Below, piece by piece: positions 48,581-60,730 of a stretch of 64,000 nucleotides of DNA; the first letter of the stretch is position 1, and every line of letters starts with the position of its first letter. Origin of the DNA: Corticium candelabrum (Eukaryota; Porifera; Homoscleromorpha; Homosclerophorida; Plakinidae); the NCBI RefSeq assembly GCF_963422355.1, contig NC_085100.1, positions 2,290,210 to 2,354,209 on the forward strand, in the 5' to 3' direction. A program made the translations under genes and the position numbers. The notes under the pieces were generated by a model that ran no database searches, was not told the origin of the DNA, and was given only the letters and a program-made list of their open reading frames with translations.

Positions 48581-49698
48581 TGTACTAATGGGTTCTTGAC
48601 TAGCGAGTGGCAATCTACTCGACACAAAACTGTTTTCACTCCACAACCCCTAAGCTAATCCTTACACTAACAGCATTTGTATGTGTCCTTCCCATAAGAG
48701 TAGCCAACACAATACAGCAAGCTACAGTAATCCCCCTTTCTCAAGTCGAAGAACTGTCTAACCCTACAACGATTCACAATAGCATCTTGCTGGAGCGGCA
48801 GTGCAGCAACAGACAACCTCGTTGGATGTACAAGGTGGTCGTGTGAAGCTATCGGGATGTTTTGATTGTAGTGGTAGTAAGAGTCTAAAGGTAAGTGGCA
48901 TACTGTATCATTCGTCTATCAAATTGTTTTAATAAATTCTTGGTACTGTACTCAGTCTCTGGGTCTCGAGTTGTGCCACCTTGCTGGGTGTGTACACAGT
49001 ATGCCAGTTGGCAGAGCTGACCCTAGTGCACAGCAAGCCTCTGGGTGTCCAAGCTAGGGTTTTGGCTCCAGGTACAGCGCAGCAACGCCTAAATTTGGCT
49101 CCAATATTGACGAACACCTGCAACCCTGACACTCTGCATAGCAACTTCTATCCATTTGCTGGTGTACAATAATAATCTTTTATGAATTATTACTCAGTCC
49201 TACATCTTTGCAAAGGTTTGAAAAAAGGAGCATGCTTTAAAAGTGATAAGAAAAGGAGACACGTGCTAGACTGACAAGTACTTACTAGACTGACAAGTAG
49301 ATTGACACAGATTGACAGGATGACAGGTGGCAGTCAATGTCTCACCTTCCTTGATGGCGTCACGTCTGCTGAAAAAAGTTCTGAGACATATAGATACCCT
49401 AATTGTTGTCTCGCATACACAAGTGTCAGCTAACACGCACTCGCTAGCACTTCAAAACTGCCCCGTTTAGCAGTCGCCTCTGATGTGCAAAGAATCACAG
49501 CGTTGGCGAGCCATCCTGCCTGCTCCGACAGCAAAAAACATTCATTCTCTCGATTCCCTTCAAGTGTACGTGTGCCTCAAACAGAAAAACTCACAGACAT
49601 CCACTATAGTAAAAGGCGACGAGTTGCAATCATCGAATTAGATAACGCATGCGTAACAGCTGGGCTGAGTGCGTCTAACGCACGTTACGTTGTAAGAC

Positions 49699-50481
49699 AT
49701 GCCTCGTCCGTGGACTGCTACTGCGAAGAGACTGCGAACGTTGAGGGGAATCAAACGAAAACCTCCTGAACCTATAAGAAGGTGGAAAGTAGTGCGAGGA
49801 GATTGGGTGAGACTGTTACTCTACACATTCTCCTACTGCTTGTAACTGTATGGCATCTCGTGCTCATCAGGTTGAAGTTTTGGTAGGAAAGGATAAGGGT
49901 AAGCAAGGGAAAGTCATTGACGTCGACAGATCTCTCAACAGAGTCTTCGTGAAAGGTCTCAACACGGTACAATACACTAATAAATATCAGAGGCCTATTA
50001 ATATTAATAGAGTAATAAGTAAATAGACTAATATATTATATAGTAATATATTAATTATTAAACAGCCTTGAGTCTTACTGATGTGGCTATGATAGCATCA
50101 GCGATACATTCCACCACATGGAGAATTCAAGGGAAATTATGTTGCGAGCGAAGCTCCTCTCCATTACTCAAACATTTCTCTAGTAGATCCGGGCAACATG
50201 TAAGTAATTCAGCTACAGTCGAGAAAATTCTACAATTAATTAAGTATTAATTACAGGCAAGCAACTAAAGTGGGTTATAGATATTTGGAAAGTGGAGAGA
50301 AAGTGAGGGTGTCTAAACGGACGGGAAGGATTATTCCCAAACCCGTGGAAGCATCAGAAAGGAAAGACTTTAAGACAAGAAGTGGATATGTAGGTGAGTC
50401 ATCTGGAATGGATTGTGTCCGACTGCTGGTGGTACAAGTACCATAAACTAGTGATGTGGTGTACACTGACAGACATGCAAA

Positions 50482-50543
<62 letters not shown>

Positions 50544-50685
50544 TGTATGTAATGAGAGACTTTGGTGTGCAGAAGGAAGAAAAGATACTAAAGCCGACGA
50601 TGTGACCAAGCGAACGTATACGCCAAGCCTCCAGCTTTTCGAGGAAGAAATCTTAACTAAATTGGGTCCACACCCACCACAGTGA
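49699..50685 (+). CDS. MRPL24: Mitochondrial large-subunit ribosomal protein L24 (uL24m), 5 exons
   Basis: Exons: 49699-49806, 49871-49966, 50102-50199, 50257-50393, 50573-50685; phase consistent over 183 codons (human 216). The basic N-terminus MPRPWTATAKRLRTLRGIKR suits mitochondrial import and rRNA binding. Exons 1-2 hold the KOW motif: WKVVRGDW, VEVLVGKDKGKQGKVIDVD, RVFVKGLNT. Exon 3 has RYIPPHGEFKGNYVASEAPL and YSNISLVDPGN, matching the conserved SEAPL...VKLVDP of uL24m. Exon 4 has GYRYLESGEKVRVSKRTGRI and IPKP, the family's GERVRVSTRSGRIIPKP segment. The C-terminus is shorter than in vertebrates. It binds the mitoribosome large-subunit rRNA early in assembly. Confidence 0.93.
50486..50541. 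repeat. TG microsatellite in MRPL24 intron 4
   Basis: About 55 bp of TG, ending 30 bp before the last exon. Confidence 0.95.
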
Positions 50686-53600
50686 CATCCATCTGTAATA
50701 GCAGATTATTATTTATAGTCTCCATGCTTGTAATAGACATGTAGTGTACCTACTGAGCATCTTCTGAAACAGAAAGAAATGATATACTGTAAATCAAGAA
50801 AATTTCAAAGTCCATCAATTTTTGCTGCTTTCTCCCTCAAACAGCCAAAATTAAATGACAGGGATATACATTGCTTCTGATCACTAACACAAGCATGGAG
50901 CCCCACCCTGTTGTCATGAGATAGTACAGTGTAGTGTACCTTCAGTACTTCAGTACTAACTCCCCCTCTCCCCCCTGAAACATCTCCCCCTGAAAACAAA
51001 TACTCGCGATCATGTTTCTAAGTGCAATTGGCTTGCTGTCAGGTGTTACAAATGCTACTTGTCAAAATATACAATAGCAATAGCATAGGCAAAAATTAAA
51101 ATCTGACAAAACATTTACAGGCAAAAGGAGAAATTTTTAAATGGTGAAATTTTCTTGATTTACAGTAATACTGTACATCCAGAAATTTTTGTAAGCATGA
51201 AATTTTTGTTATTTTTGTAGATACCCAGCTGTACTAAAATAACATGAATACTAAAATTTAGAGATAGATGCACTTGAATTCAGCTACAGTACAGTACCGA
51301 TGTCCTGTACTAAAATAACATGTACAAACTAAACTACTTCATGGGCAGAAGTATTAATTAAGATTTATGAGTATTGAAGTGTTTTAATATGAGTTGATGT
51401 GTCAACATATTATGTATGTAGAAATCTTAGTGTCGTCGTAGCACGTTCATCTGCCAGCTGTAATATCATACGATCGACTGTCTTAGAGCAGTTCGGTATA
51501 GTGTGTGTTTACGCCTTCCATCACAAGCTCTAGCATTGTGTGTAAACAAATTGAAAGCAATGTTTGGCAGCTCGAAAATCACGTCTATCTCTGCACACTA
51601 CATACATACAACTAGCCATCTCATTCACTGTGTGGGTATGTTGGTAGAGTGACCGTGCACAAGGGTTTGTTATTCATCGGTATCTGCAGTGGATTGTCCC
51701 CATATGTCAAACCCAAAGCCATGTGACACTAAAGTCACAATGTACATACTTACATACATTTTATCCCCAATCACAACATATGCGGGTATTGATCTACTGA
51801 CTATATCCCATGAACTGTCACAAGGGTCAAGTACTCCCCATCAATCAACATAATTACAGTGTCGACTCATCCTAGCATGAGATGTGATTGACTACATTGA
51901 CATGCTCGGCAGGCCGTCATGTCGTAACCAGACCACGACAAGAATCGGTTGTACCAGACTTAGCATCGTCTGTGAGACAATCTTTCCTTGGCTTCGCTTG
52001 GCTCGAGCTGTTCAACCTATACAAAGTAGTACACGTATTAGTTGCCACCAAAGAGCAAGACAAACATCAGAATTGATTTGGTCCATAAATACAATTCAAG
52101 GAGTTTGAGTTTGAAAGTTTAAAGAAGAACACTCACCAAAGTCAACCATCTCTCAGATGAAAGCTGTCACTTCATGACAAAACCCTTTGCAATTGTTTAC
52201 TGCAGACGTACCTGTGTGTGCGTGTTTACTACCCGTATGTGTCCTCAGAGGAACTCTGATTGCTGGTTGCAAGGAAGGCCAGTATCTGCACTTTCAAGGT
52301 AAGAATTGTGAAACATATGGTGTCATTCAGTCAAGTTGTGATTTATTGACTAAAACAAACTGCGACTCAAACTTATCACGCAAGTATCGACTGTGTCAAT
52401 ACAACTGTGGAGCCTCAAAAGGAGAACCTTCTTAGATTAGTTCATAGATCATGTCTCAATACATTTTTTTGGGTGCATTAGGAGCACTTGGTATGATTAA
52501 ACCTAAACTAGTTACTTCCAAACGAGGACAGAGAGTGACAACTCGTGGCCCATTCTCTACTTCTGTGGTTGGCTGGACTGTAAGCTTCCCGCAGGAAGAT
52601 ACTAGGCCTTATATCTTTCTTTCAGCAAGTTTTAGTATTTGGTGAGAGTTCCACTTTAGTTAACTCAGTGCAGTGCATTACTGCAATGCCTATGTTTCAC
52701 TACCTACACCCATTGGCTCAAGCTAAACATGCAGCCAGTGTCAAGCTGAACCAGTGTTGCCGCTGACCGATCACCAAATAGCCAAATGTTACAAACAGAT
52801 GTAGCTGGCGATAAAATGGTAATGCCTTCTCACCAATTTGGATGGCTGTTACAGTGTACCATGTACACCTTTCTCTGGATCAGATCTTGCAAGCACAGTC
52901 GTTACAGAGTGCAAAGAATGGCAATTACCGCAACGCATTGGAGCTCCATTAAAAGGCCTATCTATTGCACATGCTCTATCTATGTTATGCACACAGTGGG
53001 TACACTCTCTTTGCGTACTGCACAACTTCCGCAATTAGAGTTGAACTATAGAAATAAGGTCCTGAAGACGCCAGAGTGGAAGTACAGCGGATGGTAGAAA
53101 CAACTAGAAAGAGTTAAGACGACAATGATAACCTCATTGATGCCGACAGATATAGCTATAAACATGCAGAAGTGCCGAAACTTCAAGACTTTGAGTTTGA
53201 CGAAGCCTTTAAACTTTGGTACTGAAGGATGACATTGAACGCTTAAGTGTGGTTTGTAGACTCAGTCTTTAAACTTTGGTACTGAAGGATGACATTGAAC
53301 GCTTAAGTGTGGTTTGTAGACTCAGTCTTATACCAAAGTCAAGTTTCTTTGAGCACAACACGTGCATGTCAGATTTACTACATTTGTTGTGACAATAGAT
53401 GAATGCTGCCCATCTGTTAGACCAGGTTAAACTTGAATCAATAGTAATGTCACTGTTGTCGTTTAGATAATTGTTAGCAGTTTGATGTTTACGCAAAGTT
53501 TTTCTTGGCTCTGAAATAAAGTGCTTGGCTACAAACGAACACACTCCTTTAGCCAAGTGGCTACTAATAAAAAATTTCCAGCAGAAACACTAGCATGAAC

Positions 53601-54072
53601 CTATACCAAGTACGAAATTCCTAGGAATATGTGTGACAACGTACACCAGAAACCACAATTACAAATTGATCCATTGGAGTTTGGTGTGACTGATACCTTA
53701 CAGACCCACAACATCAACAACCATTGGACTCTAAAGTTGTTTATTGAATGAGAACTCGAGGTGTGGTTAAAGACCTCTAGGCTCTCCGTAAAACACAGAA
53801 AAACGAGAAAGTAAAATGCAAGGTTAGCATTGCCAATTCACGAATGCCAGCATCACGATAGCCTCAAACTGTATCAACCTTTGGTTTAGTCTAAAGTTTG
53901 ATGCTAGTTGGATACCTTCAGATGTAATACTATGTGACATTAGCACCTATAGTGTCACCTCTCTGTCAACCCAACCATATCAAAGTAGCACCAGACATGA
54001 TCTAGCCAATCAGTCCATACCAAATGTCTAGTACATGCAGCTGGTGCTACTGACTAACTACCGTTATTGTAC
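50686..54072. other. Intergenic region between MRPL24 and the basigin-like gene
   Basis: No exon I can support. Several short open frames (52187-52435, 52451-52645, 52838-53038) show no family resemblance. Contains the exact 60-bp tandem duplication at 53208-53327. Confidence 0.4.
53208..53327. repeat. Perfect 60-bp tandem duplication
   Basis: Two adjacent identical 60-bp units (TTTAAACTTTGGTACTGAAG through GTAGACTCAGT). Identity is complete, so it is either very recent or an assembly artefact. Confidence 0.9.
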
Positions 54073-54298
54073 TCACCCAGACAATGGTGAGTTGCCGTCT
54101 CTCTTGTCGGCTGAGCTCTCTTCTTCGTTTCTAGCCTTTGACTTCCGGCGCTTTTTTACCTTACCATACTTCTCGGTAATGAAAATGATAATCGCAAGAA
54201 TAATAACTTCGATAATGATTCCAAGCGATGGCCAGAGAGGTCTCAGCTTGCCTAGAAGATAAAGCAATCGTGTGAGCAATTTTCTGGCCAGACGTTAA

Positions 54299-54385
<87 letters not shown>

Positions 54386-54902
54386 ATGTTTTCATTAATG
54401 CATTTCAAATTGACACACATCCACAACTTACTGTGAATTCGAATGAGAGTGCTGTTAGAATCCGTCATATTTCCAACTCTGCCTAGACACTTGTATACAC
54501 CACTATCACTCGTAGCCACTTCCCGTACCACCAACCTACTCTTTACAACAACAAGCGGAGTGACGTTTGAGCAGATGATACGCTGCTGAACTGCATAAAT
54601 CGAACATCCAGCAGCCGAACAATTAGCATTACAGACGACATTTTCCAAAGTCACTCGTGATGTCGTTCCATCACATTGACCTTGAGAAAAGTGTTGTACA
54701 CAAGTACTGTCGTTCGATGACACAATAACTCGGCCTCCGATTGTCCACTCGACCTTTGGTTCAGGGTATCCTTGAACGGAGCACAAGAGATCAAAAAAGC
54801 TACCTTCTTTGAATGTTTCACTCTTCTTTTCGTAGAAATCAGGAACAACAACGGGAGCAGCTGCCAATAGTAACATACATGTTACAGTCTTGCAGTCACA
54901 AT

Positions 54903-54976
<74 letters not shown>

Positions 54977-57900
54977 CGCGCATGTGTGACATTTACCTTG
55001 AATAGAAAACGTCTCAACAGTCGTATCGATACTGTTGCTTGCCTCACAACTATACTCTCCAGCCATCGCTCTCTGACCGTTGCTCAACTTCAACGTCGAC
55101 TCAGCTCTCCCATTCTCACTCAACCCAGTAACATTATAACCACTAGGATTCTTCACACCAACTCCACTTCCGACTTCTCTCGAATTGATAACCCGGCCTT
55201 GACGCTTCCAGACTATCGTCACAGTCAAGTTCGACTGACCAACTGCATTACAGTTCACTGATGTTGTCCCGTTTTCATTAAGTCTACTAGTTTTAGGTGT
55301 AACGTTCACTACAGGTGCACCCTCAGTAGATGCTGCAAAAAATAAAAGAAAAATTTCGGTCAAGAGAGCCACAGGTGCACTGTATTGTATCCAACAACTT
55401 GATTGTTCGTAAACAGCAACACTGGCAGTTCAGTGAGCTGTTACTATGTCACTAGATATGCAACCCTGTTTGTTGTCATATTGGTGTGTGTAAGTAAAGT
55501 GTGTGGGTGTAAAGTCCTATTCCTCTGCAAGATCTCATATTTGGTGCTGCTGTGAGGTATATGTTGTAACAATGGATATATGTAACAAAACAATCGTAGG
55601 CTGAACCCCCTTGGAAGACAGATTGACAGACGACAGACAACCACATAAATAAACAGACAAACAGACAGACAAAGAGACAGAAAACAAACAGACAGACAGA
55701 CAGACTTAGGGACCTCTAGGGTCCTAGTTCTCTTAGAACTTGATTTTTAGCGTAGACTGTAATAATGTCTTGTATAAGAAATGTTTGTATTGACAGACAG
55801 ATAGATAAACAGAAAGACAGACAGACAGACAGACAAACAAATTATTTTATTGTTACAGATCCTCTACTTGTACACATCCTAAACTTCTATAATGAACCAG
55901 TCCTTCACAGCGAAATACTTTAAAACATAGTGGATTTGGATATGTAAATTAAAGTCAAAAAGCTTGTCCATGTCATTCTTCGTTTCTGAAACTCTTGACA
56001 ACTTTTTGAGGATTACTTTTGCGTTGCATCTTTGAAGAATCAAAGAGAACAGTTTCATCCAAAAAGTTTTGAATTGTTCGGCACTACAAAAGGGGTCTTC
56101 CTCCATACGGCTGCACTGTTTTGAGAGAGTGTGCAAGAAGGCATCAGCTTGCAGGCCCCATCTACCAAAGTGCTTAAACACTAGTGGTATACACTTTGAT
56201 GACGTCCCTCCCGGTAGAATTTCTCCTGTATACTTATTGGTCTTCTTCTCTTCTCTTGCGCGGGTAGCAAACCCATCCTCCATGCTGTATCGTTTTAGAA
56301 TGCCTTGACTAGATTTTGTCCTGATTCTGCATCAAAGAATGTAATGTCTGGGCGATCCTCAGTGTTGACGTATAGATTTCTTGGTTCTTTCTCGTGTGGG
56401 ATATGTAGGTCACTCATGCATTCACTCCAGCCATGGAGAACAGAGTTATGGGCCCAAAGAGGACCACCTCCATACTTACAGACCAAAAGGTGGTATCCTT
56501 GGGGTCTATAACTCGACCACAATCGCATACATTCGCCCATTCAGTGAATGGCAGAGGCAATCCCAGTCTTAGATAAGATGCAATGGAAAACTTGTTTGCT
56601 TTATGTGCGTGCTTACCAGAAGACGGTATTACTTCTAGCCATGATCCTGCGCCTTTTCCCTGTAAACATTGTAACCTTGCTGCATCTCTATCAGAGAGGA
56701 CACGGGCGAGCAGGTCACCAACTTCACTGCTGGCAATCTTGGTACATAGGCGATACTGTAACTTTCGTGGGTATGAAATGAAATCTTCAATGGACTGATT
56801 TTCCTCTGATTCATTGTCGACTGATTTTGGCAAAGGTGGCAATAACTGAAACACTGGCTTTAGAGTAGAGCCAATTGATTCTGGAACTGATTCAGACTCT
56901 TTCAGATAGTTGATCAGGTCAGACATTGATGAGAAACGACTAGGCAACTTGTTCATAGTCTGACACCATGAAGATAAGTAAGCTGCATGAGAAACTTGTC
57001 TGACCTGTGTTAGACCAAGTCCTCCAAACCTGATCTTAAGAGCTGCTTGTTTCCATGCAGTGTCACTGAGGTGACTAAAACCAATAATGCTCAAGTCAGA
57101 GTGTCCACCATGGAGATCCATTGGGGCCGGCCCTTTTTGCAGCGGCCATTCATCCAATCTTATGTCAGGCAGTGAAAAGACATAAGTGTTACCATTCTAG
57201 CGTATTTGAATGACGTTTATGCAGTTGGACCGACCCAAAGTCTTCAAGATGTTTTAGATGACCTAAAAACATCTTTATCTTCAGTGGATGTAAAAATCTG
57301 TGACAAAAGTGCGAGCTGTATTGCCCTTCTGGTCATACCTGTGACTTTCCTACTCCGGTATCTCATGATGGCATGATCATTTTGGGAACACCAGTTGGAA
57401 AAGCAGATTTTGTTCGTGCCCATTGTGTTGACATTGCCAAGGCTGGAGATAGACTGTGTTGTGAAATGTTGAAATTAAGCAACCGGCAAAGTTCTATGCT
57501 TATTCTCCATTACTGTCATGTCCCTAGGCTGAACTACTTGGCTAGACAAGTGTTCCCTTGTGATCTGGAAGAAGCTGGAATCATTCATGATGAGTTGACC
57601 AAGAGAACCTTCATGAGCATTACTGGTTTTAGTCACCTCAGTGGCACTGCATGGAAACAAACAGACAGACAGACAGGCAGACAGATAGATAGACAAACAG
57701 ACAAAGAGACAGACAGAAGGACAGACAAACAGACTGACAAAGAACAGACACACAACAAGTATCCTCTGCAAACAATATCATAATAGTACCCTCACTCAAA
57801 GACAAACACACAAACACACCCAACCAAAAACAAACAGACACACAGATAGACATAGAAACAGACTAAGGTGCTCACGTTTGGTATGCCTAAAATGCATCAG

Positions 57901-57999
57901 AACACGCTTACGTTGTGTTTACTTTCATCTAACATCCAAACTCAATGAGACAGAGAATTTCATAACGTTCTCACCCACAGCTTGCTATAGCAGGCAAGC

Positions 58000-58062
<63 letters not shown>

Positions 58063-59388
58063 TGCTTATAGACTTTCAGTCAACACACTCCTCAAGCCCA
58101 CCATCATACCACATGCACTACATACGTGACATCGATTCATCAGTCACACATACACACCCCTACTCAACACAACCCATCAGTCCCTGTATGCTAAAATCTT
58201 AAAACCCGTTGGGGATACAGACGTTCACCTAAAACTCCCAGTAGGTGTCCCACAATTGTAATCCAGAACAAACTGCCTGGATCTACTAATGACACATACC
58301 AACCCACCTCATGTATAGTACAGCATCTCGGCCTCATGTATAGTAAAGCATCCCGCTGCCACAGTATCCCTAACCAACACCCGACTCTTGATGAAAAATA
58401 GTGACACAACAGTCACACAATGCCCAATGACTCTTGATGAAAAATAATGACACAATAGTCATACTGTGTATTGATGACAGATAAAAGACCAACAACATAT
58501 CAAAATATCACTGGCTGATGTCACCAATCTCGATGGGAGAGACAGATAGTATGGACGCCTTTTTCCTAGAAGCTCCACTCTAGCCATTCTCATACTCCCT
58601 CTTCTGCCTTGTGGCATTCATAACAATCATCAAGGTAATCAAGTCCCAGTTATGTCATCAACCACCAGAACAACACCCATCAGTTGCCACAATCTACACT
58701 AAAAATTCACTATCCACAATTGACTAACTAAGCTACATACGAAATCGAGCATTAGACCTGCTTATTGGAACACGGAACACGGACCAGAGAAAACAGAAGT
58801 CGCAAGACGATCTAATTGCGGCTACTACTACTACGTACAAGCGTACTTGTACATCACTACAGACCACACCTCCACAGACCGGATGTAACTCAGTCCCTCT
58901 AGATACAGCAAACCGACGCACACTCGACTCTCGCAAATCATCATAACACGCACCATCCGGTCCATACAAGGACCCATCACAGTAGATACATCAGAGGATA
59001 TGACAATGCCCACTGACCTTTGCTCGCATTCAATAAGCTATATTTAGCCACACACAGTTTTAATCATGCACTGCGGCATTTCAATTTAGTCATGTCTCAC
59101 AACAATAGAATTGAGCAAATAAACGTGGGGCGACCGCGGACGACAAATTTGGACGAAATTTCGTCTGGAAATTCGCGAGACGACGAGAAGGCGAGCGTCT
59201 ACAGACGCCAGACGAAGCCGTGCTCAACAGATGCTACTGCTTTGTTACTGTTGTCGTGTTAGAGTCGTTGGAAGGCGCTTTATGTCGAAATGTAGCACGT
59301 TATGAGTCTCACCTGTCACCGGTGCTACGCCCGTGACGAGTAGTAGACATAAACTGACGTATCTAGCTAGTAACCGCATGTAGTCCAT
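54073..59388 (-). CDS. Basigin/neuroplastin-like two-Ig membrane protein
   Basis: Exons on the minus strand: 59388-59313, 55332-54997, 54860-54432, 54251-54073; phase consistent, 339 codons. Exon 1 is a signal peptide (MDYMRLLARY then SLCLLLVTG). Exon 2 is an Ig domain (SVNCNAVG, VWKRQGR, GEYSCEASN). Exon 3 is a second, Cys-rich Ig domain (LLCSVQGYPEPKVEW, SGVYKCLG) with several N-glycosylation sites. Exon 4 has the transmembrane helix LWPSLGIIIEVIILAIIIFI then EKYGKVKKRRKSK. The LWP.LGI..EV...IIFI.EK pattern with a buried Glu is the hallmark of basigin (CD147), neuroplastin and embigin, which chaperone monocarboxylate transporters. The stop TGA lies inside a GTGAGT donor-like sequence, so an alternative spliced tail is possible. 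The 4-kb first intron contains a LINE. Confidence 0.82.
54301..54383. repeat. TG microsatellite in basigin-like intron 3
   Basis: About 80 bp of pure TG. Confidence 0.95.
54905..54978. repeat. TG microsatellite in basigin-like intron 2
   Basis: About 70 bp of TG ending in GCGCGC, 20 bp from the exon 2 donor. Confidence 0.95.
55636..55846. repeat. GACA arrays at left edge of the inverted LINE
   Basis: GACAGACA/ACAAACAG arrays at about 55636-55706 and 55793-55846, separated by about 85 bp of other sequence. Confidence 0.85.
55847..57655 (-). mobile_element. 5'-inverted LINE copy, same family as the one in ATP5F1A
   Basis: 55847 to about 57125 reads as LINE 3' part on the minus strand: the thumb region (GFSHLSDTAWKQ, LKIRFGGLGLTQVR), the CDCGRVID finger, GGGPLWAHNS, PHEKEPRNLYVNTEDRPDI of the endonuclease, and a REEKK tail. 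About 57180-57655 reads on the plus strand as the preceding part of the same protein (HDGMIILGTPVGKADFV, ILHYCHVPRLNYLAR, SGTAWKQ). The two halves share the GFSHLS-TAWKQ segment, so the 5' part is inverted with a short overlap. The frame in the sense part is broken at least twice (near 56290 and 56450-56540), so this copy is dead. Both outer edges are GACA arrays. Confidence 0.8.
57656..57870. repeat. CAGA/GACA array at right edge of the inverted LINE
   Basis: AACAGACAGACAGACAGGCAG and similar units, degrading rightwards into AAACACAC sequence. Confidence 0.85.
57871..59312. other. Remainder of basigin-like intron 1
   Basis: Contains a CA microsatellite at 58003-58060, a direct repeat of CTCATGTATAGTA-AGCATC at about 58310 and 58333, and GACTCTTGATGAAAAATA-TGACACAA-AGTCA at about 58382 and 58430. 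No coding exon recognised. Confidence 0.4.
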
Positions 59389-60395
59389 CGTCCTTGTGGC
59401 ATCTGCGAACTCCAGACGCCAGTTGCCGTTCAGCCTGCTCAGACCAAATTGAGGATCGTACTGCGCATGTCGTTAAAAAGTCCCGTAGCAACGACGTCAC
59501 GTGAGTCACGTGAGCTTAATTCGTGGCTGCTCTACGCAGTAGAATCAAGTTGAATCTAGTTTGTTCAGCATTTTATATTACATAGAATTGTTGTGTCGAA
59601 CTCCAAGACTCCCGTAGCTCCAACCAGTGTTGCCAGTCGAATTTGACAATGAGACCCAAATTGTGGCTTCAAGGGACACTTTGGGGCCACAACTGTTGAT
59701 ATTATTATTATTTTTAAATCGTTGATATTTGAATGCCTGTATTCGTATTCAAGAGTTGCTGTAAAATACATGAAGAATAGTCAAACACATCAGCCTCGTC
59801 TAACTAGCTAATATGACTATCCGGGGAATAACGGGGGCGGAGTGAGACAAATACTACACTGTACATCCTGGATATTGCCTGAGTGGTGTCTAACACAAGT
59901 AACGTCACTTCTAGTTTCTAATTAGATATCCGGATCCTGTTACAGTGTACAATACTGTAGTCTTGCGTAGCCATGGCCAAGCCCTCTCTTGCCGTCATGC
60001 TTTCGGCGAGAATGGCAGCACAAAGGCAAGAGGGAGTCTGACTTTGCGCGACTACAGTGTCCCCACGTATATACGCCCATAACTTCGGCGCGGCCTATCG
60101 CGGGCTCCCGAGGTCGTTAGATGCGCGTGGTCCTTGATGCGAGGGCTTTGGCTTTCTGGTAATGTAATTATGATGTCCCAGAACTTCTAAAAAGTTAGTA
60201 ATACAAGATAGTGATTGCCTGTTGTTAGGGGCGTTGCCTGGTACCACTTGCTGGATAAACTTAGCTCCGCCTTTCACTGTTGCAATACTATGCGGTCGCA
60301 CGGCAACTGCGTCATATCTTGCACTTGTCTTCTTTGCCGTGCGTCGGTCAGAAACAGAGTAAGTGTTTTGAACGAGGTTAGTTAGACGCAAGCGA
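59389..60395. other. Divergent promoter region, basigin-like gene and 60.4-kb gene
   Basis: Contains overlapping CACGTG sites near 59499 and 59508 (GTCACGTGAGTCACGTGAGC), about 110-120 bp upstream of the basigin-like start, which could be promoter E-boxes. The rest holds a short foldback (59957-60055). No exon seen. Confidence 0.4.
59957..60055. repeat. Short TGTAGTC foldback
   Basis: TGTAGTCTTGCGTAGCC at the left faces CTTTGCGCGACTACA at the right, and CTCTCTTGCC pairs with GGCAAGAGGGAG. About 99 bp. Related in its ends to the AGTCTCGCGTAGCC element at 36757. Confidence 0.5.
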
Positions 60396-60714
60396 ATGAG
60401 TACTCCTGTTGACCCAGAGGAGGGTCCCCATGTTGAGAATGACGGGTTAGCGTCTCCTTCGCTGATGTCTGACTACGTGAAAGACCTATCCGAAGTTTCT
60501 TTTTGCTCCCTAGAAGTGGTAAACAACATACTGCAACTCGGAGATGTCCGTTCAACTATGTTCATTCAGCTAGCGGAAACCGATGTCTGTTTGTTTGAGC
60601 AACATGACGGACCTAGTACAAGCTCGCTTCCAGTCTTTCATGCCTCTAGACGACAGGATTTTGCTGGTCGACAATCGTGCTGTTCCGTTTGCAGGCAATG
60701 AAGGCACCAGAGGT
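60396..60714 (+). CDS. Unrecognised 5' exon(s), possible RING-like gene
   Basis: An ATG at 60396 opens a frame of 101 codons (MSTPVDPEEGPHVENDG...LAETDVCLFEQHD). A second frame from 60583 overlaps it and reads more protein-like at the end (MTDLVQARFQSFMPLDDRI, LLVDNRAVPFAGNEGTR), meeting a GTAACA donor at about 60715. I cannot decide which frame is used, or whether a short intron or a frameshift links them. No family recognised. The Tc1 element starts 16 bp after the putative donor, so it would sit in the intron between this and the finger-coding exon at 62759. Confidence 0.35.
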
Positions 60715-60730
60715 AACAAATATTTACATA

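Larger units (their letters stand above)
44009..49698. other. Long intergenic region between ATP5F1A and MRPL24
   Basis: About 5.7 kb with no exon I can support. It holds a GACAGACA/GTAAACAGACAG minisatellite (44229-44420), a pogo-like MITE (45265-45586), an 11-base G run near 45781, a degenerate tandem duplication of about 130 bp (about 45880-46140), TACTGTAC-rich stretches (45590-45650, 46196-46240, 46706-46775) and a tRNA-like segment (48503-48580). Confidence 0.5.
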
